Positions 17,501 to 32,500 of a stretch of 64,000 bases of DNA are shown here, in pieces. The notes beneath the pieces are model-generated. The model made no database searches, was not told where the DNA came from, and saw nothing but the letters and a program-made list of their open reading frames with translations. The translations under genes were made by a program, and so were the position numbers. The stretch is from positions 27,329,058-27,393,057 of the forward strand of contig CM049310.1 in NCBI GenBank assembly GCA_026874595.1. The letters run 5' to 3'. The DNA comes from Sipunculus nudus. Lineage: Eukaryota; Annelida; Sipuncula; Golfingiida; Sipunculidae. How positions within the stretch are numbered: the stretch's first letter is position 1; the number at the start of each line of letters is the position of its first letter.

Positions 17501-20500
17501 AGCATGGACTTTAAATGCTGCACTATGGATTATGAACAGACTGTATATAATACCTACCACACAAGTGTATACACAGCATCAACTTTAGATGGAGCACTAT
17601 GGATTATGAATAAACTGTATATAAAACCTACCACATGAGTATATACACAGCATGAACTTTAGATGCTGTACTATGAATTATGAATAAACTTTATATAGTA
17701 CGTACCACATGAGTATATACACAGCATGGACTTTAAATGCTGCACTATGGATTATGAATAGACTGTACCACATGAGTGTATTCACAGCATCGACTTTAGA
17801 TGCTGCACTATGGATTATGAATAGACTGTATATAATATGTACCACATGAATGTATTCACAGCATTGACTTTAGATGCCACACTATGGATTATGAATAGAC
17901 TGTATATAATATGTACCACATATATGTATACACAGCATCAACTTTAGATGCCGCACTATGGATTATGAATAGACTGTATATAATACGTACCACATGAGGG
18001 TATACACAGCATCAACTTTACATGCTGCACTGTGGATTAGGAATAGACTCTATAATACGTACCACATGAGTGTATACACAGCACTGACTTTAGATGCCGC
18101 ACTATGGATTATGAATAGGCTGTATATAATACATACCACATAAGTGTATACACAGCATTGACCATAGATGCTGCACTGTGGATTATGAATAGACTGTATA
18201 AAATATCTACCACATGAGTGTATACACAGCATCAATTTTAGATGCCGCACTATGGATTATGAATAGACTGTATATAATACGTACCACATGAATGTATACA
18301 CAGCATCAACTTTAGATGCCGCACTATGGATTATGAATAGACTGTATATAATACATAACACATGAGTGTATACACAGCATCTACTTTAGATGCTGCACTA
18401 TGGATTATGAATAGACTATACAATACCTACTACACGAGTGTATACACAGCATCAACTTTACATGCTTCACTGTGGATTAGGAATAGACTATATAATACGT
18501 ATCACAATAGTGTATACACAGCATCGACTTTAGATGCCGCACTATGGATTATGAACAGACTGTATATAATACCTACCACACAAGTGTATACACAGCATCA
18601 ACTTTAGATGCAGCACTATGGATTATGAATAAACTCTATATTATACCTACCACATGAGTATATCCACAGCATGGACTTTAGAGGCTGTACTATGAATTAT
18701 GAATAAACTGTATATAGTAAGTACCACATAAGTATATACACAGCATGGACTTTAGATGCTGCACTATGGATTATGAATAGACTGTATATAATATCTACCA
18801 CATGAGTATATACACAGCATGAACTTTAGATGCTGTACTATGAATTATGAATAAACTTTATATAGTACGTACCACATGAGTATATACACAGCATGGACTT
18901 TAAATGCTGCACTATGGATTATGAACAGACTGTATATAATACCTACCACACGAGTGTATACACAGCATCAACTTTAGATGGAGCACTATGGATTATGAAT
19001 AAACTGTATATAAAACCTACCACATGAGTATATACACAGCATGAACTTTAGATGCTGTACTATGAATTATGAATAAACTTTATATAGTACGTACCACATG
19101 AGTATATACACAGCATGGACTTTAAATGCTGCACTATGGATTATGAATAGACTGTACCACATGAGTGTATTCACAGCATCGACTTTAGATGCTGCACTAT
19201 GGATTATGAATAGACTGTATATAATATGTACCACATGAATGTATTCACAGCATTGACTTTAGATGCCACACTATGGATTATGAATAGACTGTATATAATA
19301 TGTACCACATATATGTATACACAGCATCAACTTTAGATGCCGCACTATGGATTATGAATAGACTGTATATAATACGTACCACATGAATGTATACACTGCA
19401 TCAACTTTAGATGCCGCAATATGGATTATGAATAGACTGTATATAATACCTACCACATGAGGGTATACACAGCATCAACTTTACATGCTGCACTGTGGAT
19501 TAGGAATAGACTCTATAATACGTACCACATGAGTGTATACACAGCACTGACTTTAGATGCCGCACTATGGATTATAAATAGGCTGTATATAATACATACC
19601 ACATAAGTGTATACACAGCATTGACCATAGATGCTGCACTGTGGATTATGAATAGACTGTATAAAATATCTACTACATGAGTGTATACACAGCATCAACT
19701 TAATATGTCGTACTGTGGATTATGAAAAGACTGTATAAAATACCTACCACATGAGTGTATACACAGCATCAATTTTAGATGCAGCACTATGGATTATGAA
19801 TAGACTGTATATAATACATAACACATGAGTGTATACACAGCATCTACTTTAGATGCTGCACTATGGATTATGAATAGACTGTACCACATGAGTGTATTCA
19901 CAGCATCGACTTTAGATGCTGCACTATGGATTATGAATAGACTGTATATAATACGTACCACATATATGTATACACAGCATCAACTTAAGATGTAGTACTG
20001 TGAATTATGAAAAGACTGTATAAAATACCTACCACATGAGTGTATACACAGCATCAATTTTAGATGCTGCACTATGGATTATGTAAAGACTGTACCACAT
20101 GAGTGTATTCACAGCATCGACTTTAGATGCAGCACTATGGATTATGAATAGACTGTATATAATACGTACCACATGAATGTATACACAGCATCAACTTTAG
20201 ATGCAGCACTATGGATTATGAATAGACTATATATAATAGTTACCACATGAGTGTATTCACAGCATCGACTTTAGATGCTGCACTGTGGATTATGAATAGA
20301 CTGTATATAATGAGTACCACATGAATGTATTCACAGCATCGACTTTAGATGCCACACTATGGATTATGAATAGACTGTATATAATACGTACCACATGAGT
20401 ATACACAGCATCAACTTTAGATGCTGCACTGTGGATTATGAATAGACTGTATATAATACGTACCACATGAGTGTATTCACAGCATCGACTTTAGATGCAG

Positions 20501-23500
20501 CACTATGGATTATGAATAGACTGTATATAATATGTACCACATGAATGTATTCACAGCATCGACTTTAGATGCAGCACTATGGATTATGAATAGACTGTAT
20601 ATAATATGTACCACATGAGTGTATTCACAGCATCGACTTTAGATGCAGCACTATGGATTATGAATAGACTGTATATAATATGTACCACATGAATGTATAC
20701 ACAGCATCGACTTTAGATGCTGCACTGTGGATTATGAATAGACTGTATATAATATGTACCACATGAATGTATTCACAGCATTGACTTTGGATGCCACACT
20801 ATGGATTATGAATAGACTGTATATAATACGTACCACATGAATGTATACACAGCATCAACTTTAGATGCCGCAATATGGATTATGAATAGACTGTATATAA
20901 TATGTACCACATGAATGTATTCACAGCATTGACTTTAGATGCTGCACTGTGGATTATGAATAGACTGTATATAATATGTACCACATGAATGTATTCACAG
21001 CATTGACTTTAGATGCCACACTATGGATTATGAATAGACTGTATATAATATGTACCACATGAATGTATACACAGCATCAACTTTAGATGCCGCAATATGG
21101 ATTATGAATAGACTGTATATAATATGTACCACATGAATGTATTCACAGCATCTACTTTAGATGCCGCACTATGGATTATGAATAGACTGTATATAATATG
21201 TACCACATGAATGTATTCACAGCATCGACTTTAGATGCTGCACTGTGGATTATGAATAGACTGTATATAATATGTACCATATGAATGTATTCACAGCATT
21301 GACTTTAGATGCCACACTATGGATTATGAATAGACTGTATATAATATGTACCACATGAATGTATACACAGCATCAACTTTAGATGCCGCAATATGGATTA
21401 TGAATAGACTGTATATAATATGTACCACATGAATGTTTTCACAGCATTGACTTTATATGCCACACTATGGATTATGAATAGACTGTATATAATACGTACC
21501 ACATATATGTATACACAGCATCAACTTTAGATGCCGCAATATAGATTATGAATAGACTGTATATAATACCTACCACATGAGGGTATACACAGCATCAACT
21601 TTACATGCTGCACTGTGGATTAGGAATAGACTCTATAATACGTACCACATGAGTGTATACACAGCACTGACTTTAGATGCCGCACTATGGATTATGAATA
21701 GGCTGTATATAATACATACCACATAAGTGTATACACAGCATTGACCATAGATGCTGCACTGTGGATTATGAATAGACTGTATAAAATATCTACCACATGA
21801 GTGTATACACAGCATCAATTTTAGATGCCGCACTATGGATTATGAATAGACTGTATATAATACGTACCACATGAATGTATACACAGCATCAACTTTAGAT
21901 GCCGCACTATGGATTATGAATAGACTGTATATAATACATAACACATGAGTGTATACACAGCATCTACTTTAGATGCTGCACTATGGATTATGAATAGACT
22001 ATACAATACCTACTACACGAGTGTATACACAGCATCAACTTTACATGCTTCACTGTGGATTAGGAATTGACTATATAATACGTATCACAATAGTGTATAC
22101 ACAGCATCGACTTTAGATGCCGCACTATGGATTATGAACAGACTGTATATAATACCTACCACACAAGTGTATACACAGCATCAACTTTAGATGCAGCACT
22201 ATGGATTATGAATAAACTCTATATTATACCTACCACATGAGTATATCCACAGCATGGACTTTAGATGCTGTACTATGAATTATGAATAAACTGTATATAG
22301 TAAGTACCACATAAGTATATACACAGCATGGACTTTAGATGCTGCACTATGGATTATGAATAGACTGTATATAATATCTACCACATGAGTATATACACAG
22401 CATGAACTTTAGATGCTGTACTATGAATTATGAATAAACTTTATATAGTACGTACCACATGAGTATATACACAGCATGGACTTTAAATGCTGCACTATGG
22501 ATTATGAACAGACTGTATATAATACCTACCACACGAGTGTATACACAGCATCAACTTTAGATGGAGCACTATGGATTATGAATAAACTGTATATAAAACC
22601 TACCACATGAGTATATACACAGCATGAACTTTAGATGCTGTACTATGAATTATGAATAAACTTTATATAGTACGTACCACATGAGTATATACACAGCATG
22701 GACTTTAAATGCTGCACTATGGATTATGAATAGACTGTACCACATGAGTGTATTCACAGCATCGACTTTAGATGCTGCACTATGGATTATGAATAGACTG
22801 TATATAATATGTACCACATGAATGTATTCACAGCATTGACTTTAGATGCCACACTATGGATTATGAATAGACTGTATATAATATGTACCACATATATGTA
22901 TACACAGCATCAACTTTAGATGCCGCACTATGGATTATGAATACACTGTATATAATACGTACCACATGAATGTATACACTGCATCAACTTTAGATGCCGC
23001 AATATGGATTATGAATAGACTGTATATAATACCTACCACATGAGGGTATACACAGCATCAACTTTACATGCTGCACTGTGGATTAGGAATAGACTCTATA
23101 ATACGTACCACATGAGTGTATACACAGCACTGACTTTAGATGCCGCACTATGGATTATGAATAGGCTGTATATAATACATACCACATAAGTGTATACACA
23201 GCATTGACCATAGATGCTGCACTGTGGATTATGAATAGACTGTATAAAATATCTACCACATGAGTGTATACACAGCATCAACTTAATATGTCGTACTGTG
23301 GATTATGAAAAGACTGTATAAAATACCTACCACATGAGTGTATACACAGCATCAATTTTAGATGCAGCACTATGGATTATGAATAGACTGTATATAATAC
23401 ATAACACATGAGTGTATACACAGCATCTACTTTAGATGCTGCACTATGGATTATGAATAGACTGTACCACATGAGTGTATTCACAGCATCGACTTTAGAT

Positions 23501-26500
23501 GCTGCACTATGGATTATGAATAGACTGTATATAATACGTACCACATATATGTATACACAGCATCAACTTAAGATGTAGTACTGTGAATTATGAAAAGACT
23601 GTATAAAATACCTACCACATGAGTGTATACACAGCATCAATTTTAGATGCTGCACTATGGATTATGTAAAGACTGTACCACATGAGTGTATTCACAGCAT
23701 CGACTTTAGATGCAGCACTATGGATTATGAATAGACTGTATATAATACGTACCACATGAATGTATACACAGCATCAACTTTAGATGCAGCACTATGGATT
23801 ATGAATAGACTGTATATAATACGTACCACATGAGTGTATTCACAGCATCGACTTTAGATGCAGCACTATGGATTATGAATAGACTGTATATAATACGTAC
23901 CACATGAATGTATACACAGCATCAACTTTAGATGCCGCACTATGGATTATGAATAGACTGTATATAATACATAACACATGAGTGTATACACAGCATCTAC
24001 TTTAGATGCTGCACTATGGATTATGAATAGACTATACAATACCTACTATACGAGTGTATACACAGCATCAACTTTACATGCTGCACTGTGGATTAGGAAT
24101 AGACTATATAATACGTATCACAATAGTGTATACACAGCATCGACTTTAGATGCCGCACTATGGATTATGAATAGACTGTATATAATACATAACACATGAG
24201 TGTATACACAGCATCGACTTTAGATGACGCACTTTGGATTAAGAATAGGCTGTATATACTACGTACCACATGAATGTATACACAGCATCGACTGTGGCAG
24301 CCAGGAGGAGCAGCTTGAACACCAGGGCTGGTAGGTAGTGATGCAGGAACAGGCTGCGGTCGGTGATGAAGAAGGGCACATAGTGGACCAGGTAGCCGAC
24401 CAGCAGCACTTCCCCAGCATGTGTGTACCTTCTCCATGTGTCTGTAATGAGGGGGACAAATAGCTCTGTAGACATATCCAACATTATACACCAAACTGGT
24501 TAGCAGTATATATGGTAGAAACAATTTGGCAAAGGGGGTAATTGTTGTGGACAATGCATTGTTAAAGTTCTGAATAATTTGATCCAAATGTATTAGTTGA
24601 TCAATCATTAGTTAAAGGGGCCCAGGCACACCTATCTGACTTTTATAAACTAAGGGTAATCCCTTGCTGGAGCTTTTATAAAATAGGCCAGAAAATGTGG
24701 ACATCATTGCACACAGCCTGCTTTTTTGTTTATATATACGTCTATAATATGTGGGGGCCCGTCAAAATAACACAAATTCAACAAGGGCATCTGGCAGCAA
24801 GTCAGATAGGCCAGAGCTTTGCAAATGGCATTTTGCAACAAGTGACTTTTCTGCCTCTGAAAATATGCTACCTACCACCTTAGTTTCATGTTTTTCCTTT
24901 TGTCAACTTTGCTGTGTTTACATTCAAACATCCTTCACCAAGGCCTTATAATAACTTTTCATGATGAAAATTACCCTTAGATCATTAATGTATACACAGA
25001 GGAAGCAAGAAATCACATAAATTTTTTTTCCAAAGGTACATGAATGGGCACTTTTAATCTGCATGGATTATATATCTCTTCCCTCATGGGAAATATTCTG
25101 TGTTCAGAGACAATGGTAGTGCCATCGCTGGTGACTGGGTAGGAGACTCGGGTGAAAAAGGCCAGGAATAAACACTCTGATTGGTCAGAGATGTATCTTA
25201 ATTGACCAATCAGTTACCTTCTTCCTGCAGGAGCACATTTCTCTTCTTGAGACACAGGTGGAGTACCAGTAGTCCCAAAGCAATGAGGGTACCAGCATTC
25301 CCTGCATACCAGATGACAATGTTTCCAACAAGCTGAATTTGAGCCTGTAAGAAAAGATACAACAGAAATTATATTCTATAATAAAGTCATCAATAGATAT
25401 TTAATTTTACCTTGAGGGCATTTTTCTGTAAAGGGAACACAGATTCATCTCTTTACACTATTTCATTGATGGTTAGGTATATGGCTGCAAGTATTTAAAA
25501 GTATATTTTAATATCTGAACTGATGCAAAAGGGGTCATACCATTATCAATGGCTCTGGTAGGAATCAATACCTTAATATACATATATTACAGTAATATAG
25601 TATAGCAATTTATTGACATAATATCTACACAAAAATAATTTCTGTTTTATACTTCACTCAGTATTTCATAAAAATCAACTGCTCTTGTCAAACAGATTGA
25701 GTCAAATTTCAACCTCATCTGTTGCCTTCAACGGACTGAAATTGACACAAACAGGTTGAAATGAAAATACAAAGACACTGATGGAGTGCAAATTAAATTG
25801 TGTTATCATTTATTTTAAAAATTTAATTATTGCAATACAAATAACAATACTTATTGATAACCAATCTCATAAACTGGGCTTAAATTGATGTGGAAGCACA
25901 TTCTGCATGTATTACAGCAGAAAAAAAATCCCATTACCTTAGTCATGTTGTATTATTATAATTGTTTGTATGAATGAAACTTACATTATTACTCTTATGG
26001 GCCCAGTATGCCACGTTGACTTCACACAGCGGCCACTCAACAGGATGTGAGCTGTAGCGGTGTTCTGAAGGGTTGTCATGGTTCACGGTTAACATCTTAA
26101 CCTATGGTAAATAAACAGTACAACCTAAATCACTCATTGCATAGTAGTACAATACCACAAACCTTCCATCCAGTACTTGGTACTTGCATATACATATAGA
26201 GAATCACATTTATGTGGTGTTATATGTATTTATTCTTTACACCTATTGACCTATCAGACCAATTGCAACAAGATAAGGGTATCCTTTTGCATTAGCATCT
26301 CACCTTATTATCAGCATACAGTGTTAAAGTATAACTCATTTATGCGTACAGCATTTGAGTAATGCCAGGAAATAGCTCTCATTATTCATATATGTTTACA
26401 CAAGTTTGGGTTGTGGAATAATTCTTTGCTGAGTGTCCTTACAGTGACAAGTACTCAAGTTCCAGCCAGGTTATAACTATGTAGCACATAAGTAAAACAT

Positions 26501-29500
26501 TTGTATTCAAGCTTTATGTAACACACAGGACATGAATGAGCATACCTGCAGCTCTAGGAATTTGCTGAGGAAGCCCATGTGGGTCGGTTTGATGGGAATC
26601 ATCTGAGTCTGACTCAGCTCCTGAGCTCTCTGCTGTTCATCAGAACCTGAAATACATATAATATATCATATATATCTGAAATATCATATAAACATGAAGA
26701 TTCTGGTGACTAATTTTACAAAATGTAATAAATACAGAGCCTGGGGAACAAAATGATGCATGAAGAGACCTAATATCTGATCAGACTAAGGTCAAAATGT
26801 AGGTAACAAAATTTACACAATGAATCCGTAAGGCCCTGTCTATGAAGGACTTGACAGTCACATCTACCAATATACTACTGACATGTCTATAATCATAATC
26901 ATGAAAAAATGATTATCATGAAAAAAGTGCAAATGTTAATTGATCTTGATAAAATTACAATTAAACTACACTACTTATTAATTACTGCTTAGTTTGATTG
27001 TACTATAGATATAAGTTTCATATATGACAAGTTAATTATTTGTCATATGAAAGATGCATACTAATTTCTCCTTCCAGCAGAGCTAATGTTAAGTAATTCA
27101 CTGCTATTATCAGATTGTGACACCTCAAGAATCTTTAATTTCACATCAGATACATTTGTGCAGAAAGTAATACGTACTGCGGGTGTAGCGATGTTCCTCC
27201 ACATTCCACACTGTTGCCTCCTGCTCAACCTGGCGGTCAGCAGCCACTTCAAACTGATAGAACCCCCAGTCAGGAAGCTGTTGTCCTGTCATCTGGTACA
27301 ATGCATATTCATAATAAACAATTATATGAGTAATTATACTAAGGGCTGACATGAGTCCTCTGAGGTGTAGGTAAATCAATTTACATATATATATTCCTTA
27401 GGATGATCAAATTCTCATTTTCTGTTATGGGATATACAAAATTTTAACAGAGTAGAACTTCTATATCAAGGTCCCCCTTAGGACTGTACGAGAAGGGTAT
27501 TTTAAGAGGAGTGGTCTTTATATAAAAGTGAATCTTCAGAGTAGGGAGTAAACAGCACCAGGGAAGCTTGCCCTAATACGTTTCAGCTGTTACTGTGGGC
27601 AGACCTAAGTAGCAGTTCTGCTTCAGGTTTTTCCTTCCATCCTTTTCACTTCCTTCAATCCTTATCATAGACTGCAGTTTTTTTAAATAAATTTTAAATG
27701 GAATAATTTTTTTTCTACCCCATGAGTGTCATAATTTTTTTCTAAAGAATCCTACTATAATATATTTGATTTATCTCTTATATTTTATTAACTACTGATA
27801 TTCAAAAAAATGACCAGGGAACAGGAGTATTCAGTCATGATGAATCATCTGATTCATTTTGAAGGATTTTTAATTTTTCATGTTTTACTAACCTTCAGTG
27901 CTGCAGTAGAGTTGACGTGCACCAGTCTCACGTGGGACTGAATCGTCTGCCAGGTTGACCCGTCTGTATCATGATTTAATAATTCCTGTAATATGGTAAA
28001 TGTATAACACTTAGCATCAATGATTAATTAGAAGTATTTTTAAATGTAACTGACATTCATTTATAGAACTGATTAAACTGGGGTAACTGTTGAAAAATGA
28101 CGACATATTATGCTGAAGCCACATATCCTGTTGCCACACCAGGTTATGAAGTACCGGTAACATTCAGGCTGAACTGTCATGACTGATATTTCAGATACAA
28201 GGTTTACTACAGGATATGGACTTAATAAGATGAAAAACATGCACATTATGGGTACAACTGATTTTCATGCATCTAGTGAATGCTTCTTTGAAATAATTTT
28301 TAAAAAAATCATTGCTTTTTAAATAATGAATTTTAAAATTTTAAAATTCAAGACTGTCTCAGCGCATGGGAACCCTGTCTATAACTAAAGATGAAGTACA
28401 TTTTTTTTCTCATATTTTTTTTAAAAATAAATTTTATTGCATAAAAAAAATCATACAACACACATTTCACAAGATGAAGTGAATGTTTATTAAATTGACA
28501 AAGAGAATATTATGATTAGCACTTAATCTGACAGCATGCAAAGTCTTAAAGGTAAATTTACAGATCAAAAGTGTGAAAAGGTTAGTCATATATTCTTATA
28601 GTCTTGGTTTGTGTTTCAATTCTAAATTATAAATAAAAAATTTGAATTTATCACAAAAAAGCTATGATGACTTGATAATTACATGTATCAAAATTCATAC
28701 CACTCTCCACAGGTTCTGAGCGGCCATTGAGATGTTATAGTTGATGTAACATGACACCTCTTGACAATGAGTGGACAGTGGGGCTGCCACGTCGTGACTG
28801 TAAATAGTCACATGGTCGAATAATCAACAAACATCAACAAACACTCTTATATTTACACAAGCACTGCAAAATAGTCAAACAATGCTAACAGCCTTAATAT
28901 TACTTAACATACAGATCACCTGTTTAATTAAGTGTTTTATAAAGTTTCATAATGTAAATTTTAACAGCTAAATGTGAACTCAAGAATAATCAAATTCATG
29001 ACTAAAATATCTGAAACTTGAAAACTACCTACTTCCTAAAAATATCCTATTTCTGGAATTCTTTTTGTACTTGAGTGAATGATATGAATAGCTTTTGAGA
29101 AGTCGTACTGATACATTTGTCGGTGCATTTTTACCTGTTAAGAGCTCTGCTGCTCATTCCATGGACCAGCTGTATGATGTCACCATGCTGTACAGGCCTC
29201 ACAGGCTCATCCACTGTCACCGTGTTCCTGTACACAAATTAAAACAATATCAGTTCATGTCCTGGCTTGCAAATACAAAATTATAAGAAACATCTTCAGT
29301 GTCTTTGCATTTATGTAAGTGTGCCATTCTGGCCTTCTGACATTAAAGAATCTACAACCAGCTTACTGGCTGTAAGAGTGCCATTACATCCTTCAGCGAG
29401 GAATGCACTTTAAGGCTCTAAAAGGATGCAAATATTTTTGTAATGTCTGATGCCTCATGACCTACATGTACACTGTCAATTGACATAAACCAAACCAATC

Positions 29501-32500
29501 ATTAGCTTATTTAATATACTTTCTAACAACATCAAACATGAGTGAGAAAAAATTCTGTCTTAACTCAGCATATTGGTAGACAATTCCACATGTTTGTTGA
29601 GTTTCTGACCACGTGAATACAAGCATGGCTGGCACGGGAAACTGGACGAAGAAAACTTGTAGAAAACTTACCACAGAGACATTGTTTCAGTTTTGGTTGT
29701 GATTTCATATGTATTCTCTTATGTTAAATCATCATTTGTGGCCTAATGTTGAGATTATGGGCTGTTTACCATCACAATATGAAAGAAACATGATGGAAGA
29801 CCACTGCGATGCATTCCTCAAACTTGCTTGTATCATGACTCAAGTAGGCTTCCTACCCAATTATCAGTGCCTACTGAGTCAGATTGTCACAGCTATTTAT
29901 GTAAGGGATATTACTGTCAACCACAATGTCGTATATTATAACAATATTGACTTCAACAAAAACTGACATTTTCTGTTTTACTGTATCTTTACTAAATCAG
30001 AGTAAACCCCCTATATTTGATGATACAAATACCATATCTCTATTATAAGTATTTTCAGGCGCCTTTAATAGGGCTCATACAGAGTAAATGCACAACTACA
30101 ATGATGCATATATGGCCGTTATTTCTGGACCATGTCCAACAATCTACTGAAAACAAATTCAGAGAATAGCCAGAGATTTTGCTGGGGAGAGTTTCATGTT
30201 TACATGAGATTCCTATGTCTTAGTCCATAATACTAGCACTACTGTGCCATTGTTTAAATACATTGGCAAATCTTATGAAAATTGCATTTTTTTTATAAAA
30301 TAAAGTTCCATGGTCTATTGAATGAGGATGAATGTATCCATAATATAAGAATGACAGAATTATTAGGCCTTCTGGAGTTCATTTTTTTGTGTATGGGGCT
30401 AGTAAAGCTGTAGGTTATATTCTGTAATCAAGATATTTGAGTGAATCTCTAAGATTCTGAGGTTCTACCGTAAATTTCATAATTTTGTAATCAATATTTT
30501 ATATGTTCAGGATGTGCCTTAAATAGGGTTTCATATTGGTACAATCGCATTTCTAAAATGGTGCATATATGGCCATAGATTCTGGACCTTATTCATTCAT
30601 CTATTGAATGATCAGAAAAGCTACATACTTAACATACAAAAAATCCTTTAGGTAAAACCCCCACCTTTTTGGGTCTTTAATTATCCACCAGTTGTTGACG
30701 TCCTTGAAGGAGTAACACGTGACCTGTTGTTGATGGCTGCTCCCTCGGTTGTCAGGGTAACGGATTGGGTAAACATGTTTGTGTGAATGAAGCCAACATG
30801 GCCGCCCATACGTATTTCTCAGAGTCACCTGTGATCCATACGCGACATGTAAAGGTTGGCCTTGTGTAATAGAAGCCAACCCTCCCTGAAAGCATGATAA
30901 GTAAATACAAGATGTAGTGGTTCAACATATACCAATACAGTTCAAGCTCTCTTGATGTAAATTCAGTAAATACATTAAGAACATATTACATATTATTCTT
31001 AAAACAATAGATACAGTCCTGTTACAGTTTCTTACCACATTATCATATGTTAGGAATTAAAATAATATTTGATATTAACAAAGGGAAATCACAAAGAGTA
31101 ATTTTTTTTCAGTCCATGAAAACAAATGAACTCAAGTAACCATGTTACAAAAACACTTGTTCAAACATTGATTCTCCAATCTGGATAACCTCTGTGATTA
31201 CATCAGATGTTGTTTGTGTCCAGGTTGTGATATTCAGACTCCCAACTGTGTGTGTGGTGTATAAATACAATGCACCTCAACCATGCAGTGGATGCCTGCC
31301 ACCTGTGTTCATAGGTCAATTATTCGCATAATTCTAATTTTAATTCTCATCAGTGTTTAGAATTTTCCATACATTTCAGAGATATTATGTTACTAAATGT
31401 TATTTAATCCAATCTCCAGAGAAAGAGATAGAAAGAAAGAGAATGAGAAAGAGAAAGGATGAGAGCTGTAAAAACAGAACAGACCTCTAGGCTTGCCTGG
31501 AAGGCACTGGTCATGATGTCATCATGTGGGCCGGCCTTATTTAAGATTGACAGATGAATATAAAACACACCAGTGTACAGGAGCAGTGGCAGAATCAGCA
31601 GCAGTCCACCCAGAGCTGATACCTGCATCAACAGCTCCATCTGCAGGGAAACCATGTCACATTCATAGTACCAGAGAAACAGTTTATCTTAAATGTGAGG
31701 ACTTGCAAAGACACTATTTTTGTATTCTATAACCTCTTGGGGAAGACAGGTTTAAATTAGTTTATGGTAATAAGAAATATGATTTCAAAGAGTATTTATT
31801 TAAAGAGTAAATATTAATAGTTTCAAGATGTGCTTCCATACAGGAATCCTCTAACTCTTCCCCTTTGTTATGACCAATGTGTGCCTCAGAGAATAAGAGT
31901 AAAGAATAGAGAATTTTATTTATTGGTCAGTTTTTAAGAGTTTATAAAAACACCCTCCTAATTCAATTACTGCACTAGAGTTACATAACTAGCACAATAA
32001 GTCTGACTGTAGGATATTTGGTGCTACATAAATACTAGTTAATATTATTTCTATGAAAAAGTGTATAACTCTTATATACATGTCACATGCATATAAGAAT
32101 ACACACATACACTTCCTGATATGTTGATGCATTTAAATATTTCACATGTTAGTGAAGTTTTTTTTAAATTTAAAGTAGCAAAAATCAAAATTAATGCTAT
32201 CTATTAATATTTTACCATGGAGCTGACCATGACACAACCTGCTTGTCTACTAAAATTTTACACTGTAATATACTGAACACTCACATTTGACAGTTTGGGA
32301 TTTGGAAGCATATACCAGACATCTCGTAACACCAGGGATAAAATGAACACCATGGTGAAGAAGCCTACATACTTGGTGCTGCAAAAGTACAAAATTCATA
32401 CAAAGTGTCATTTTATCGTTGGTGATAGATGCATACAGGATAAGCCATGTTATAACAGGTACCAAAGCAAAGCGTCTCATTCGTGAGTAACTTGATCAGA

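Larger units (their letters stand above)
2888..24291. repeat. Giant 74-bp minisatellite filling the last POMT1 intron
   Basis: About 21.4 kb of tandem units with a modal period of 74 bp, roughly 290 units. Conserved plus-strand cores in each unit are GTATACACAGCAT, ACTTTAGATG and TATGGATTATGAATAGAC, followed by a TATATAATACGTACCACA-like end. Units vary by substitution (CGT/CCT/TGT/TCT before ACCAC; GCCGCA/GCTGCA/GCAGCA) and a few are shorter, missing about 10-20 bp (for example near 3062, 6741, 7022 and 13222). The left edge is degenerate (about 2888-2945). The right edge stops abruptly at 24291 inside the POMT1 exon. All open frames in this interval are by-products of the repeat. Confidence 0.97.

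Noticed and set aside
8197-24199. Many similar 60-81 residue open frames on both strands (patterns such as [18 protein letters not shown])
   Set aside because: They are translations of the 74-bp minisatellite. The unit is not a multiple of three, the frames shift from unit to unit, and no start or splice signals support them.
2888-24291. CRISPR-like regular array
   Set aside because: The whole unit is repeated with point variation; there are no unique spacers and the DNA is eukaryotic.
24165-24608. 147-residue minus-strand open frame across the POMT1 penultimate exon
   Set aside because: It overlaps the real exon in another frame; the POMT1 frame is fixed by homology and phase.
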